Assembly (NCBI RefSeq): GCF_008629655.1
Contig: NZ_VWSG01000011.1
Location: forward strand, 1 to 64,000
DNA length: 64,000 nt
Reading direction: 5' to 3'
DNA from: Paenimyroides baculatum
Lineage (GTDB): Bacteria; Bacteroidota; Bacteroidia; Flavobacteriales; Flavobacteriaceae
In this document: positions 33,982-41,958 of the stretch, piece after piece
Numbering within the stretch: position 1 is the first letter of the stretch
Layout of the letters: each line of letters opens with the position of its first letter
Translations under genes and position numbers: made by a program
The notes under the pieces: model-generated
The model's input: only the letters and a program-made list of their open reading frames with translations
What the model was told of the DNA's origin: nothing
Databases searched by the model: none

Positions 33982-34050
33982 CCGAAAACGGTAGTTTTTT
34001 GTTTCGTTTTTGGTTTTTATTCCCGAAAACGGTAGTTTTGTTCCGAAAAA
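33982..34050. promoter_or_regulatory. Operator-like direct repeats before the late-proximal gene
   Basis: CCGAAAACGGTAGTTTT occurs at 33982-33998 and 34023-34039, 41 bp apart (four helical turns), and the second copy is preceded by ATTC to give ATTCCCGAAAACGG. That string also occurs at 24470, and ATTCCCGAAAA at 24126 in the switch. The CI-like repressor may therefore also control this promoter region. Confidence 0.5.
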
Positions 34051-34086
34051 GGGTGTATTTTTATAACATAAAACACTCAACTTTAT

Positions 34087-34548
34087 ATGATTAACTTAAA
34101 AATCCCTTGCAAAACCTACGTAAAAAAATATCTGATCGCCAGATATGGCTTACAGCACACCATTACCCGGCAAAGTCTGTTGGGTGTAATGGTCCACGAA
34201 AAACTTACTAAAAATTATAATCCAAACGAACGCATCCGCTACACCGATGATGTTTACGAAGTGGTTTTAACCGAATGGTGTTTTAAAAATGTGGGCCATT
34301 CTATCGATATCCCAACATTAAATGCACTGGGTGGTGCGCTTTATTATTTATTTCGTGAAGATATGCACCTTTTCATCCGTTCAAAAATTGTAAAAGGCGA
34401 AAAAGCTACTGCAGCCATCAAAGAATTTTTAAATAATTACGGCATAACCGAAGATGATTTGAAGTTTGAAACCGTTTATCGTGACTATAAGCGAAAACAC
34501 GACAATATAAAATCTGACAAGGATAAAAAAACGCTTGTAAACCATTGA
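34087..34548 (+). CDS. Unknown phage protein
   Basis: 153 aa, basic N-terminus (MINLKIPCKTYVKKYLIARYG) followed by a helical body. The N-terminal pattern recurs in proteins of Bacteroidota prophages, but no function is known. It is the first gene after the candidate origin, under operator-like repeats. Confidence 0.55.
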   Translation: MINLKIPCKTYVKKYLIARYGLQHTITRQSLLGVMVHEKLTKNYNPNERIRYTDDVYEVVLTEWCFKNVGHSIDIPTLNALGGALYYLFREDMHLFIRSKIVKGEKATAAIKEFLNNYGITEDDLKFETVYRDYKRKHDNIKSDKDKKTLVNH

Positions 34549-34597
34549 ATTACAAGGAATAAAAAAGGGACAAATTACGGAAAAAAGTATATAAAAA

Positions 34598-35065
34598 ATG
34601 GAAGAAATATATAAAGAAGAACAATTAGCCGGTATTGCCAAAATTGAATTTTATCTGCTTACCGAAGTTAGCAACTGGCCTATACAGCTAACCGATAAAA
34701 ATTCTGGTCAATTGGTTTTTGCTGCCAATACCAAAAGTATAATCGCAACAGTAGATGAAGAAAGCTTTGGCGATGACAGTAAAATTAAAGAAAGTAACAG
34801 CGGTGAATTGTACGAAAATGCCTTAAAATATAACATTTTAACCCGTGCCGAAGAACTGGAAACGCTGTTGGATATGTACAAAAACAAACCGGGTATTGCC
34901 ATAGTAAGTTACTACAGCGGTTTTAAAAAACTGTTTGGCACAAACGAAGAACCTTTGTTTATGAAGTTCACACCAAAAAACGGTAGCGTTATTACAGATA
35001 AAGCTTTTGTTACTGTTGAAATACAGGGTACCACTCGTAAACGCCCGGTTTACTACTCTCTATAA
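34598..35065 (+). CDS. Unknown phage protein, possibly structural
   Basis: 155 aa, strand-rich, acidic (EFYLLTEVSNWPIQL, KPGIAIVSYYSGFKKLF, ending KRPVYYSL). Located just before the capsid genes; its place and beta-rich pattern fit a head or tail accessory protein, without further support. Confidence 0.5.
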   Translation: MEEIYKEEQLAGIAKIEFYLLTEVSNWPIQLTDKNSGQLVFAANTKSIIATVDEESFGDDSKIKESNSGELYENALKYNILTRAEELETLLDMYKNKPGIAIVSYYSGFKKLFGTNEEPLFMKFTPKNGSVITDKAFVTVEIQGTTRKRPVYYSL

Positions 35066-35071
35066 AATCAA

Positions 35072-35107
35072 TGTCCTTTTTTTTGGTATTGCACTAAACC
35101 AAATTTG
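35072..35107 (+). promoter_or_regulatory. Phage late promoter P1 (TGTCC class)
   Basis: TGTCCTTTTTTTT at 35072 and a TTTG box whose G is the 36th base from the first T (35107), preceded by A at base 30. This is one of five copies in the window with identical geometry. It drives the capsid block beginning at 35133 (25-nt gap). Confidence 0.7.
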
Positions 35108-35132
35108 TATCGTACAAATAGTGTAACATCAA

Positions 35133-36449
35133 ATGATCGACAATCTACATTCTTTATTAAGCGGTAAATGGTATATGGAACCTTCTGTAATTAACGGAAT
35201 GCTTCCATTACTGCAATCGGTATTAGCCGGTACCGATTTTAAAGTTTCAGAAAAATATAAACCTGCCATTGTTTTAAAAAATGGTACGGTTGTACTTGCT
35301 ACTTATGATAAATGGGGCGATTTGGTGTTACCTAAAGCAAACGAACCGTTTGTAATGGTAAACCCTATAAAATCTACCATATTTAAATACAATCAGGCAT
35401 GCGGACCTACTGGCACTAAAGATCATCAAAAAGTACTTCAGGAATATTTGAACGATCCAATGTGTGTAGGTATCGTGCTTGATATAGATTCGGGTGGTGG
35501 TCAGGTTTCGGGTACCGCAGAATTCTACGATTTTTTAAAGGCTGCACAAAAACCGATTCACACTTATACCGACGGTTATTTGTGTTCAGCAGCATACTAC
35601 ATAGCATCGGCAACCACTAGCATTACCGCAAATCCGCGTGCCGATATGATTGGAAGCATCGGTACAATGATTTCGTTTGTTGACTTAACCGGATACTACG
35701 AAAAACAAGGCGCAAAGGTTATTACCGAATATGCTACCAAATCAACAGCTAAAAACAAATCGTACCGCGATTTATTGGCAGGAAATCCGGAAAGCTACAT
35801 TCTAAACGAATTAGATCCTATTACCGATACATTCATTAACAACGTGAAAGATGCACGCCCAAATGTAAACGAATCTGTTTTTGATGGATCAACATATGAT
35901 GCCGAAAAATCTTTAGAATTAGGATTAATCGATACCATCGGGCAAATGGATACGCTTATTCAATCAATCTTCAATACCAAAGAAACCCAAAATAGTAATA
36001 ATTCAAATCTTAATATGAAAATGTCAAATCACCTACGAGTGATGGCGGTAATAGGTGTAGCAACTGCCCTAGCCATCGATGAAGAAAAAGGCACATACTT
36101 CAACGAACAACAACTGCAAAGCATGGAAGATGCTTTGGGTTCTGTTTTTACTGTAGCCGAAAAACAAACTTTAGAAACTTCTTTGCAAACAGCAAACGAA
36201 GCTAAAACAACAGCAGAAACGGCATTGCAAACTGCTACTATCGAACACGCAAACAATGTACAGGAAATTGCTACGGCGTTAGGTTTAAAAGCCGATGCAA
36301 CGCAGGCAGATATTACCGCACGTATTGCAGGTTTATCTGCGGGGCACACAAACCCTACCGGAACTGAAAAACCGAAGGAAGATGAGAAGGGCTCGTTTGA
36401 TGAAAAAGCAAGCCATAATCAATTTGCAAATCAATATTTAAATAAATAA
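35133..36449 (+). CDS. S49/SppA-like capsid maturation protease with C-terminal scaffold region
   Basis: Residues about 60-290 of this 438-aa protein match the S49 protease fold: GIVLDIDSGGGQVSG, then the nucleophile region DGYLCSAAYYIAS (Ser followed by AAYY), and IGSIGTMISFVDLTGYYEKQG. Residues about 295-438 are helical and Ala/Thr/Glu-rich, typical of the scaffold that such proteins carry. An internal ATG at 36015 (MKMSNHLRVMAV) could start a separate scaffold protein, as in other phages. It cleaves scaffold and capsid during head maturation. The major capsid gene follows at once. Confidence 0.85.
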   Translation: MIDNLHSLLSGKWYMEPSVINGMLPLLQSVLAGTDFKVSEKYKPAIVLKNGTVVLATYDKWGDLVLPKANEPFVMVNPIKSTIFKYNQACGPTGTKDHQKVLQEYLNDPMCVGIVLDIDSGGGQVSGTAEFYDFLKAAQKPIHTYTDGYLCSAAYYIASATTSITANPRADMIGSIGTMISFVDLTGYYEKQGAKVITEYATKSTAKNKSYRDLLAGNPESYILNELDPITDTFINNVKDARPNVNESVFDGSTYDAEKSLELGLIDTIGQMDTLIQSIFNTKETQNSNNSNLNMKMSNHLRVMAVIGVATALAIDEEKGTYFNEQQLQSMEDALGSVFTVAEKQTLETSLQTANEAKTTAETALQTATIEHANNVQEIATALGLKADATQADITARIAGLSAGHTNPTGTEKPKEDEKGSFDEKASHNQFANQYLNK

Positions 36450-36452
36450 AAT

Positions 36453-37457
36453 ATGTCGATAAAATTAGATCAAGTTCAAGAAGAATTAGGGACCTACATT
36501 CAAGAAAACCCTAACTTATTGTCGTCAATGGTTTATGAAGCCGAAATAACGGTGAACAAATACGCCCAAACACTGACAAAAATAAACGGTGAGTATCCTA
36601 TGGTTCACTCTTTAATGAGCCATGTAGTACAAGGATTTAAGAGTGAATGGCAGGAATTGGGAGAAGCTAATTTCCGTGCAAAACTTTTAAAATCTTTTAA
36701 ACAAAAAGTAAACTTTTCTTTTAAGCCAAGTGATATGTTAGGTACATGGTTGGCTAAATTATATACGGAAGGTAAAGACGCAAAAGATCACCAAATATCT
36801 GAACACATAACTGATGACTTGAAAAAACAAGTTATTATTGATTTGGAAATTTTATCTATGGAAGGCGAACGTGATGATGCTAATGCCGATGGAGAATTTG
36901 GAAAATCTTTAAACGGTTTATTAACCCTGCTTAAAAAAGGTTTGCTGTCTGCAACCGATCCTATGTTTTCAATTCCATTAGAGGTAGCTGTTTTAGCTAA
37001 CATTCTTGATGTTGTTGAAGAATTCGAAACGGGTATTCCATTGCGTTACGCTAAAGGTCCTGTTTTTATGAGCCGCCCAATGGCTTTATTGTACAAAAAA
37101 GCTTGGAGAGATACGTATGGAGATAATACTGATTTTTCTGCTAACAGTGCCGGTAGAACACCATTATTAGATTTAGAAATTATTGTATTGCCTATTCCTG
37201 GTAATGTAATTTTCACTACAGTTGATGGTAACTTAAAACGTTTAATCGACATTATCGATAAGCCAGAAATTACGGATATCCAAAAACAAGATTATGTTCT
37301 AAAATTGTTTATGGAATTTACTTTAAACTACGATTTTGCAATTAACCAGTTGGTATTTGTTGGAAATTTTGACGGTGATGCTGTTCGCGGTTTAGGAAAC
37401 AATGAATTAAATAAAATTTATTTTCCACAAGAAGTATTTGAACCTGTAACACCATAA
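36453..37457 (+). CDS. Major capsid protein (probable)
   Basis: 334 aa, directly downstream of the protease/scaffold gene (3-nt gap), the usual place of the major head protein. The sequence has a helical N-terminus and a long central region with VFMSRPMALLYKKAWRDTYG, as in HK97-like head proteins of Bacteroidota phages. No signal or membrane segment. The identification rests mainly on position, length and overall pattern. Confidence 0.7.
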   Translation: MSIKLDQVQEELGTYIQENPNLLSSMVYEAEITVNKYAQTLTKINGEYPMVHSLMSHVVQGFKSEWQELGEANFRAKLLKSFKQKVNFSFKPSDMLGTWLAKLYTEGKDAKDHQISEHITDDLKKQVIIDLEILSMEGERDDANADGEFGKSLNGLLTLLKKGLLSATDPMFSIPLEVAVLANILDVVEEFETGIPLRYAKGPVFMSRPMALLYKKAWRDTYGDNTDFSANSAGRTPLLDLEIIVLPIPGNVIFTTVDGNLKRLIDIIDKPEITDIQKQDYVLKLFMEFTLNYDFAINQLVFVGNFDGDAVRGLGNNELNKIYFPQEVFEPVTP

Positions 37458-37460
37458 CAA

Positions 37461-37976
37461 ATGGCAAAGTCAGTAAGAAAAACAGAAGAAGTTGCTGCAT
37501 CAAAGGATGCAGCAGCTACACCTGTAGAAAATGTACAGGAAACAAAGGCTGTAGATGCAAAAGCACAGCAAGAAGCTGATGCGAAAGCACAGCAAGAAGC
37601 CGATGCAAAAGCACAACAAGAAGACGATGCGAAGGCTCAGCAGGAAGCTGATGCGAAAGCACAGAAGGAAGCCGATGCGAAAGCACAGCAAGAAGCTGAT
37701 GCGAAAGCACAGCAAGAAGCCGATGCAAAAGCACAACAAGAAGACGATGCGAAGGCGCAGCAGGAAGCTGATGCGAAAGCACAGAAGGAAGCCGATGCGA
37801 AAGCACAGCATGAAGCCGAAGAACAAAAACCTGAAAAAGGTTATGGTTTTACTGCCGATGCACCTAAACGCATTCGCTACAATGGCGAAGTTTATTCGCA
37901 AGAAGAAGTATTAAATAACCCTGAATTATTGCATGAACTTGTTATGGGTAAATGCATATTCATTAAAAGAGCGTAA
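37461..37976 (+). CDS. Phage protein with 8-residue AKAQQEAD repeats
   Basis: 171 aa: a short N-terminal part, about eleven copies of an 8-residue unit (consensus AKAQQEAD), and a conserved-looking C-terminal domain (RIRYNGEVYSQEEVLNNPEL). The repeat should form a long highly charged helix. At DNA level a 120-bp block (37560-37679) is repeated as 37680-37799 with a single difference. It follows the capsid gene, so a head or head-tail protein with an extended stalk is likely. The repeat number probably varies between strains. Confidence 0.65.
   Translation: MAKSVRKTEEVAASKDAAATPVENVQETKAVDAKAQQEADAKAQQEADAKAQQEDDAKAQQEADAKAQKEADAKAQQEADAKAQQEADAKAQQEDDAKAQQEADAKAQKEADAKAQHEAEEQKPEKGYGFTADAPKRIRYNGEVYSQEEVLNNPELLHELVMGKCIFIKRA
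37560..37799 (+). repeat. 120-bp tandem duplication (24-bp coding repeat)
   Basis: 37560-37679 and 37680-37799 are identical except at one base (GGCTCAG against GGCGCAG). Each 120-bp copy is five 24-bp units, so there are two levels of repetition. In frame. Confidence 0.95.
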
Positions 37977-37978
37977 CC

Positions 37979-38551
37979 ATGCCAGATATTCCATTAGATG
38001 ACATTAACGGCGAAAGCTGTGAACCAAGTGCAGGTCTATCGACCGATTTGTATTTCATTGAGCGAAAAAATTTAGCTACAATGACCGATCCTAAAGATTT
38101 GTGCGGTGATAGTCCAAATGCAGCTGCAACTTTAGAAGAATTGATTGAGATTTCAGGAACACCCGGACACACTTTAAAACCCGATAAAAAGTGGGAAAAA
38201 TTAGAGTTTATCCAAGAAACTCCAAACATTAAATCAACGCAGATTGGTGAAAAAGAACGCCGTTTGTTTCAAAACGAACTTGCAGGGCAAATTGTTGGCA
38301 GTAAAGCCCGCTTACTTGGATTCATGCGTTGGGTAAAAAATAAAAAATTAATTTGCCTTATCCGCGAAATTGGTACAAAAAACTTACGCCAAATGGGAAG
38401 TGATGAATTTGCTGCTTGGATTGAAACCCAGGAACATATCATTGAAGGTCCGCGTGAAGGTGTTAATGGCTTAAACATTACAATTGCCGATAAACAGCAA
38501 TGGCCTGCACCAATTTACAAAGGCGATGTTGTTACCACGGTAACACCGTAA
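37979..38551 (+). CDS. Probable tail tube / major tail protein
   Basis: 190 aa, beta-rich, soluble. The position after the head genes and before a small helical gene that could be a tail-assembly chaperone, as well as the length, fit a tail tube subunit of Bacteroidota siphophages. A direct family match was not made. The stop is followed by a terminator at 38574. Confidence 0.5.
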   Translation: MPDIPLDDINGESCEPSAGLSTDLYFIERKNLATMTDPKDLCGDSPNAAATLEELIEISGTPGHTLKPDKKWEKLEFIQETPNIKSTQIGEKERRLFQNELAGQIVGSKARLLGFMRWVKNKKLICLIREIGTKNLRQMGSDEFAAWIETQEHIIEGPREGVNGLNITIADKQQWPAPIYKGDVVTTVTP

Positions 38552-38573
38552 TTAAATGTTTATAATTTGTTTT

Positions 38574-38606
38574 AAAACGCTTGCTTTTTAGTGAGCGTTT
38601 TTTCCT
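38574..38606 (+). terminator. Terminator after the capsid block
   Basis: 8-bp stem AAAACGCT/AGCGTTTT (38574-38581 with 38594-38601) followed by TTTCC; it ends just before the ATG of the next gene. Confidence 0.65.
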
Positions 38607-38619
38607 TAAAATTTTTGCT

Positions 38620-38958
38620 ATGTACGGTTACGAAATAAAAATTAAAGAATTTATAAAAAATAACTTTGAACCCAGTACGCCCGAAAATGCCAACATGAAG
38701 ATGAAAACTTCGCAGTTGCTTTTTTTCTTGTGGAATACTTTTCCTGTTGATTGCATTAGTGATTATGAATTGGTTTTAATTCTGGAAGAATTGGGCTACA
38801 AAGAAACAATGTATGTTGTAGAAAACAGTACCAAAAGGAAAGCTGAAAACAGAAAGTATATTGAAATTCAAAAAGGTTTAGAATTAGGTTGGTGCCTTAA
38901 AAGCCCATTTGATTTACGAACAGAAACAATTGAAGATCTTTCGGAAGAGGAGGAATAA
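38620..38958 (+). CDS. Small phage protein, possibly tail-assembly chaperone
   Basis: The ATG at 38620 (112 aa, MYGYEIKIKEFIKNNFE) is used because the upstream extension lies in the terminator. Helical, acidic C-terminus (TIEDLSEEEE). Placed after the probable tail tube gene. Function by position only. Confidence 0.45.
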   Translation: MYGYEIKIKEFIKNNFEPSTPENANMKMKTSQLLFFLWNTFPVDCISDYELVLILEELGYKETMYVVENSTKRKAENRKYIEIQKGLELGWCLKSPFDLRTETIEDLSEEEE

Positions 38959-38960
38959 AA

Positions 38961-39074
38961 GTCCTCCAACATTTAAAAGTAAACTCTCACATTCATTTTA
39001 AATTTAGCACCAAAGCCACCGTTGGAGGACATAAGTCTTCTTAATGGTGGCTTTGCTATTATATGAATGTGAGA
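38961..39074. ncRNA. Pseudoknot-like structured element with three interleaved perfect stems
   Basis: Three perfect inverted repeats lie in the order A-B-C-A'-C'-B'. A is GTCCTCCAAC (38961-38970) with 39021-39030; B is TCTCACATTCAT (38985-38996) with 39063-39074; C is CAAAGCCACC (39011-39020) with 39046-39055. A crosses both B and C, and C abuts A'. The arm A can also pair with GGAGGA at 38949-38954. The element occupies the whole gap before the methylase gene. It could be a pseudoknotted RNA, an RNA switch or a DNA structure used in recombination; no known family is recognised. Confidence 0.6.
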
Positions 39075-39106
39075 TTACAAATATATAAAAAATCAATGGT
39101 TTGAAT

Positions 39107-39925
39107 ATGAAAACACCAATTAGTTACTATGGCGGCAAACAAAACCTGGTATCTACTATTTTGCCTTTAATACCAAAACATAAAACATACACTGAATCTT
39201 TTGTTGGAGGCGGTGCTATATTCTGGGCAAAACAACCCAGTGAAGCCGAAATAATAAACGATTACAACCGTGAGCTAATAAATTTCTATGAAGTATGTAA
39301 AAATGAATTTATCGAATTAGAAAAAATGGTTCGAATAAGTTTACACAGTCGATCATTGCATACTGATGCTACAGTAATGTATGAAAACCCACATTTATTT
39401 ACACGCATTCAACGTGCATGGGCGGTTTGGGTTTTATCAACACAATCATTTAGTGCTATGTTAGATGGTTCCTGGGGTTATGATGTTAAAGGTAGTACGA
39501 TGCCTAAAAAACTGAATGGTAAGAAAAATAGTTTTACTGAAAATTTGGCTATACGTTTACAAAACGTACAAATAGAAAATACAGATGCGTTGAGGATTAT
39601 AAGAAGTCGTGATCATAAAGATGCATTTCACTATTGTGACCCTCCTTATTTCAACTCCGATTGCGGACATTATGACGGTTACAGTAAAGATGATTTTGAA
39701 AACCTTTTAATAACCCTGCAGCAATGCGACGGAAAATTTTTAATGTCATCATACCCTAGTGATATTTTAACCGATTACAGCAAAAAAAACAATTGGTTTA
39801 CTCGTAATATTGAGCAAACTGTTAGTGTAGCAAATGGTACTGGCGGACCCGGTAAAAAGAAAATTGAAGTACTAACTGCTAATTATGATTTAAGTAACCC
39901 TACTGATAATTTAGTATTGTTTTAA
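39107..39925 (+). CDS. dam: DNA adenine methylase (Dam/D12 class)
   Basis: The ATG at 39107 gives 272 aa. D12-class N6-adenine methyltransferase motifs are ISYYGGKQ (early), SFVGGGAIFW (AdoMet site), and DPPYFNSD (catalytic DPPY, about 190). It transfers a methyl group from AdoMet to adenine in a short recognition sequence that cannot be read from the sequence. No restriction enzyme lies beside it, so it is an orphan phage methylase, probably for protection from host restriction or for timing. It follows the interleaved-stem element. Confidence 0.9.
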   Translation: MKTPISYYGGKQNLVSTILPLIPKHKTYTESFVGGGAIFWAKQPSEAEIINDYNRELINFYEVCKNEFIELEKMVRISLHSRSLHTDATVMYENPHLFTRIQRAWAVWVLSTQSFSAMLDGSWGYDVKGSTMPKKLNGKKNSFTENLAIRLQNVQIENTDALRIIRSRDHKDAFHYCDPPYFNSDCGHYDGYSKDDFENLLITLQQCDGKFLMSSYPSDILTDYSKKNNWFTRNIEQTVSVANGTGGPGKKKIEVLTANYDLSNPTDNLVLF

Positions 39926-39966
39926 AAATTTTAGTTAAGTTTGTTCAACACTTAATTAATTTTATC

Positions 39967-40335
39967 ATGAAAAAACTACTTACATTATTAGTTCTTTTAG
40001 GAACAACATCGGCGGTATCTGCGCAAATTATGGTTAACAAAGAAGATTTAAACCAGGTAGCAGATTCGTTTGAACTTTATGCAGCAATTAAACCGTTCAC
40101 TACCGAAGAATGTGTTTTTATTGATTACGGACAGGATAAATTCCGCCCTAATAATTACGATTTAAAGGATGCACAGGCTATTTACGATAAAGATGGCAAC
40201 AAGTTTAACAAAGGCGATTACCGTAAAGCAATTAAATACATTGAAGCACAAGGTTGGAAAGCTACCGATAAACGAGTTAAAAAAATCGGTGACATTGATG
40301 TTAATGTTACTATATATGAAAAAATAAAAGAATAA
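39967..40335 (+). CDS. Small exported protein of the prophage
   Basis: 122 aa with a clear signal peptide (MKKLLTLLVLLGTTSAVSAQ), then a soluble domain of about 100 residues. Nothing recognised. A signal peptide is unusual in a phage structural region; it may act on the host surface during lysogeny (a moron gene). Confidence 0.55.
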   Translation: MKKLLTLLVLLGTTSAVSAQIMVNKEDLNQVADSFELYAAIKPFTTEECVFIDYGQDKFRPNNYDLKDAQAIYDKDGNKFNKGDYRKAIKYIEAQGWKATDKRVKKIGDIDVNVTIYEKIKE

Positions 40336-40351
40336 ACCTAAATAAACAATT

Positions 40352-40549
40352 ATGACAAACGAACAATTTGAACAATTAATACAAGTTCTTAATGAAATTA
40401 AAGATGAAATAAATTCTTTAAATGACAATGTAAATATTACTAATTCAGCACTTTCTAGAATTGAGAATAATACATCACCTGTTTACGATGCGCAAGATAT
40501 TTGTAACAAACTTGATGAAGTTATAACAGCTATTGAAATTAACAGTTAA
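40352..40549 (+). CDS. Small coiled-coil phage protein
   Basis: 65 aa, a long helix (EQFEQLIQVLNEIKDEINSL) with heptad pattern. No family recognised. Terminator 7 bp downstream. Confidence 0.5.
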   Translation: MTNEQFEQLIQVLNEIKDEINSLNDNVNITNSALSRIENNTSPVYDAQDICNKLDEVITAIEINS

Positions 40550-40555
40550 AAAACT

Positions 40556-40580
40556 AACCACCCGAAAAGGGTGGTTTTTT
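40556..40580 (+). terminator. Terminator upstream of late promoter P2
   Basis: Perfect 8-bp stem AACCACCC/GGGTGGTT with loop GAAAA, then TTTT. It ends 2 bp before the TGTCC element, a compact stop/restart arrangement. Confidence 0.85.
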
Positions 40581-40582
40581 AA

Positions 40583-40618
40583 TGTCCTTTTTTAAAGGTT
40601 TTACAACTTCCATTTTTG
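40583..40618 (+). promoter_or_regulatory. Phage late promoter P2 (TGTCC class)
   Basis: TGTCCTTTTTT at 40583; A at base 30 and TTTG at bases 33-36 (G at 40618). The ATG of the next gene begins only 4 nt later (40623), so the mRNA should be nearly leaderless. Confidence 0.7.
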
Positions 40619-40622
40619 TACT

Positions 40623-41390
40623 ATGGAAGTTATACAACATTGGTTAGATAATGGCGCAGATTATAATAAAGGCGTCAAAATTTATAAAAACACTAAAGGG
40701 TGCAGTAAAATGTTACTACGCCAATTTGCTTTGCGCGAAACTACACAGCGCAAAGAAAAGCTTATCTACGAACTTAAAAAGCTTATCCCTAAACAGGTAA
40801 GTACACTACCTACCAAGCTTACTGCACTACCTACAAATGTTACTGCACCAGGTATAAAGCCAAAAGAAAATGTTGTTTTACAAACTGCCGAAAAAGAAAG
40901 CAAACGTATTGCGCCATTATTCCATGAACTGCCACCGGAACTGCGCCCAATATTGTTAGAAGCAAATAATCTGTTTAAAGAAAACTGTCTGTTAAAAGTA
41001 CAGCTTAACGAAGTTGCTATTGAAGATGAAGCTACTGCATTGGAAATACAAACACGTATATCACGCAATTTTAAAGCAAATGCTGTTTGTTGGGATAAAA
41101 TAGAATACTGGCAAAAACACAAGCAACTGCCAAAAGAAACATCGGTAGAAAATATATCTGCCTATTCTATGGGAAAATTGCTACGTGAACAGGCAAACAT
41201 AAATTCATCGGTTAGCCGAATGGAAAAACGATTGAAAATAAATCAGGCGAATTTATCAGCCGAAGAAAACCCTGCAGAACGTAATAAACTACTGCGAAAA
41301 ATAGCAAAGCAGGAAAAAGATATCCTGCAAAAACGTGAACAACAATTAATCATAAAAAATACAATCGATGTCAAATCTACTAGCGTTTAA
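40623..41390 (+). CDS. Unknown phage protein before the terminase
   Basis: 255 aa, helical and charged, with a KxKLIPKQ linker and a C-terminal coiled coil (SSVSRMEKRLKINQANLSAE). Basic overall. Upstream of the terminase genes and overlapping the next by 23 nt; it could be a small terminase-type DNA-binding protein or an adaptor. Unrecognised. Confidence 0.5.
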   Translation: MEVIQHWLDNGADYNKGVKIYKNTKGCSKMLLRQFALRETTQRKEKLIYELKKLIPKQVSTLPTKLTALPTNVTAPGIKPKENVVLQTAEKESKRIAPLFHELPPELRPILLEANNLFKENCLLKVQLNEVAIEDEATALEIQTRISRNFKANAVCWDKIEYWQKHKQLPKETSVENISAYSMGKLLREQANINSSVSRMEKRLKINQANLSAEENPAERNKLLRKIAKQEKDILQKREQQLIIKNTIDVKSTSV

Positions 41391-41958
41391 ACGTGGCGAC
41401 ACATCGCTTGATAAACTCCGTGCATATTATGCAGATCCGGAAAAGTATCCTCTTTCGCCAACTTTGGAAGCTGTTCGTGAACGTCTGCAGTACGTAATGC
41501 AGCTGCGATTAAATTATTGGAACAAACAAAAGATTGTTACATTTTTAAAAGAAAAGTTTGACATTGAGCAGGCACAGGCTTATTCGGATATTCGCAATAG
41601 CGAACTGTTGTACGGTGAAATAAACGAAACAAGCCGCAAAGCCAAACAGGCACTTCTGTACGAATATTCTTTTCAATTACTGCAGCGTGCACGTGAACGT
41701 GGCGATACTAAAGTTGAAGCTAAAGCAATTGAGTTGATGAGTAAATTTGGTGGTTTGGATCAAGAAGAAAACTTGGAATTCAATCCAGAGAAATTCGAAG
41801 CAGTTACCCCTAAACTTTCGGTTAACAATAAAGCAATGGCGAAATTTATGGAAATGATTGTGAAAGGTGTAGTAGATCTTAATGATTTTAATGCTACCGA
41901 TGTAGACTTTGAAGAAGTAAACAACGAAGAAACCGAAGAAGAAGATGGTAGCAGGTAG
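41368..41958 (+). CDS. Probable terminase small subunit
   Basis: 196 aa with an N-terminal helix-turn-helix-like region (NKQKIVTFLKEKFDIEQAQA) and an acidic C-terminal tail (DFEEVNNEETEEEDGSR). It overlaps the large-subunit gene by 14 nt, the usual arrangement. It should bind the packaging site and recruit the large subunit. Confidence 0.65.
   Translation: MSNLLAFKRGDTSLDKLRAYYADPEKYPLSPTLEAVRERLQYVMQLRLNYWNKQKIVTFLKEKFDIEQAQAYSDIRNSELLYGEINETSRKAKQALLYEYSFQLLQRARERGDTKVEAKAIELMSKFGGLDQEENLEFNPEKFEAVTPKLSVNNKAMAKFMEMIVKGVVDLNDFNATDVDFEEVNNEETEEEDGSR

Noticed and set aside
33574-34094. Two short plus-strand frames in the repeat-rich gap
   Set aside because: They run through the iteron-like repeats and the AT block, have atypical composition and no neighbouring start signals.
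37500-37901. Long minus-strand frames over the AKAQQEAD repeat
   Set aside because: They are antisense shadows of a 24-bp coding repeat (period divisible by three keeps all frames open); translations are simple Leu/Phe/Arg repeats.
39107-39925. A restriction-modification system around the Dam-type methylase
   Set aside because: No endonuclease gene lies on either side; neighbours are the structured element and a small exported protein.
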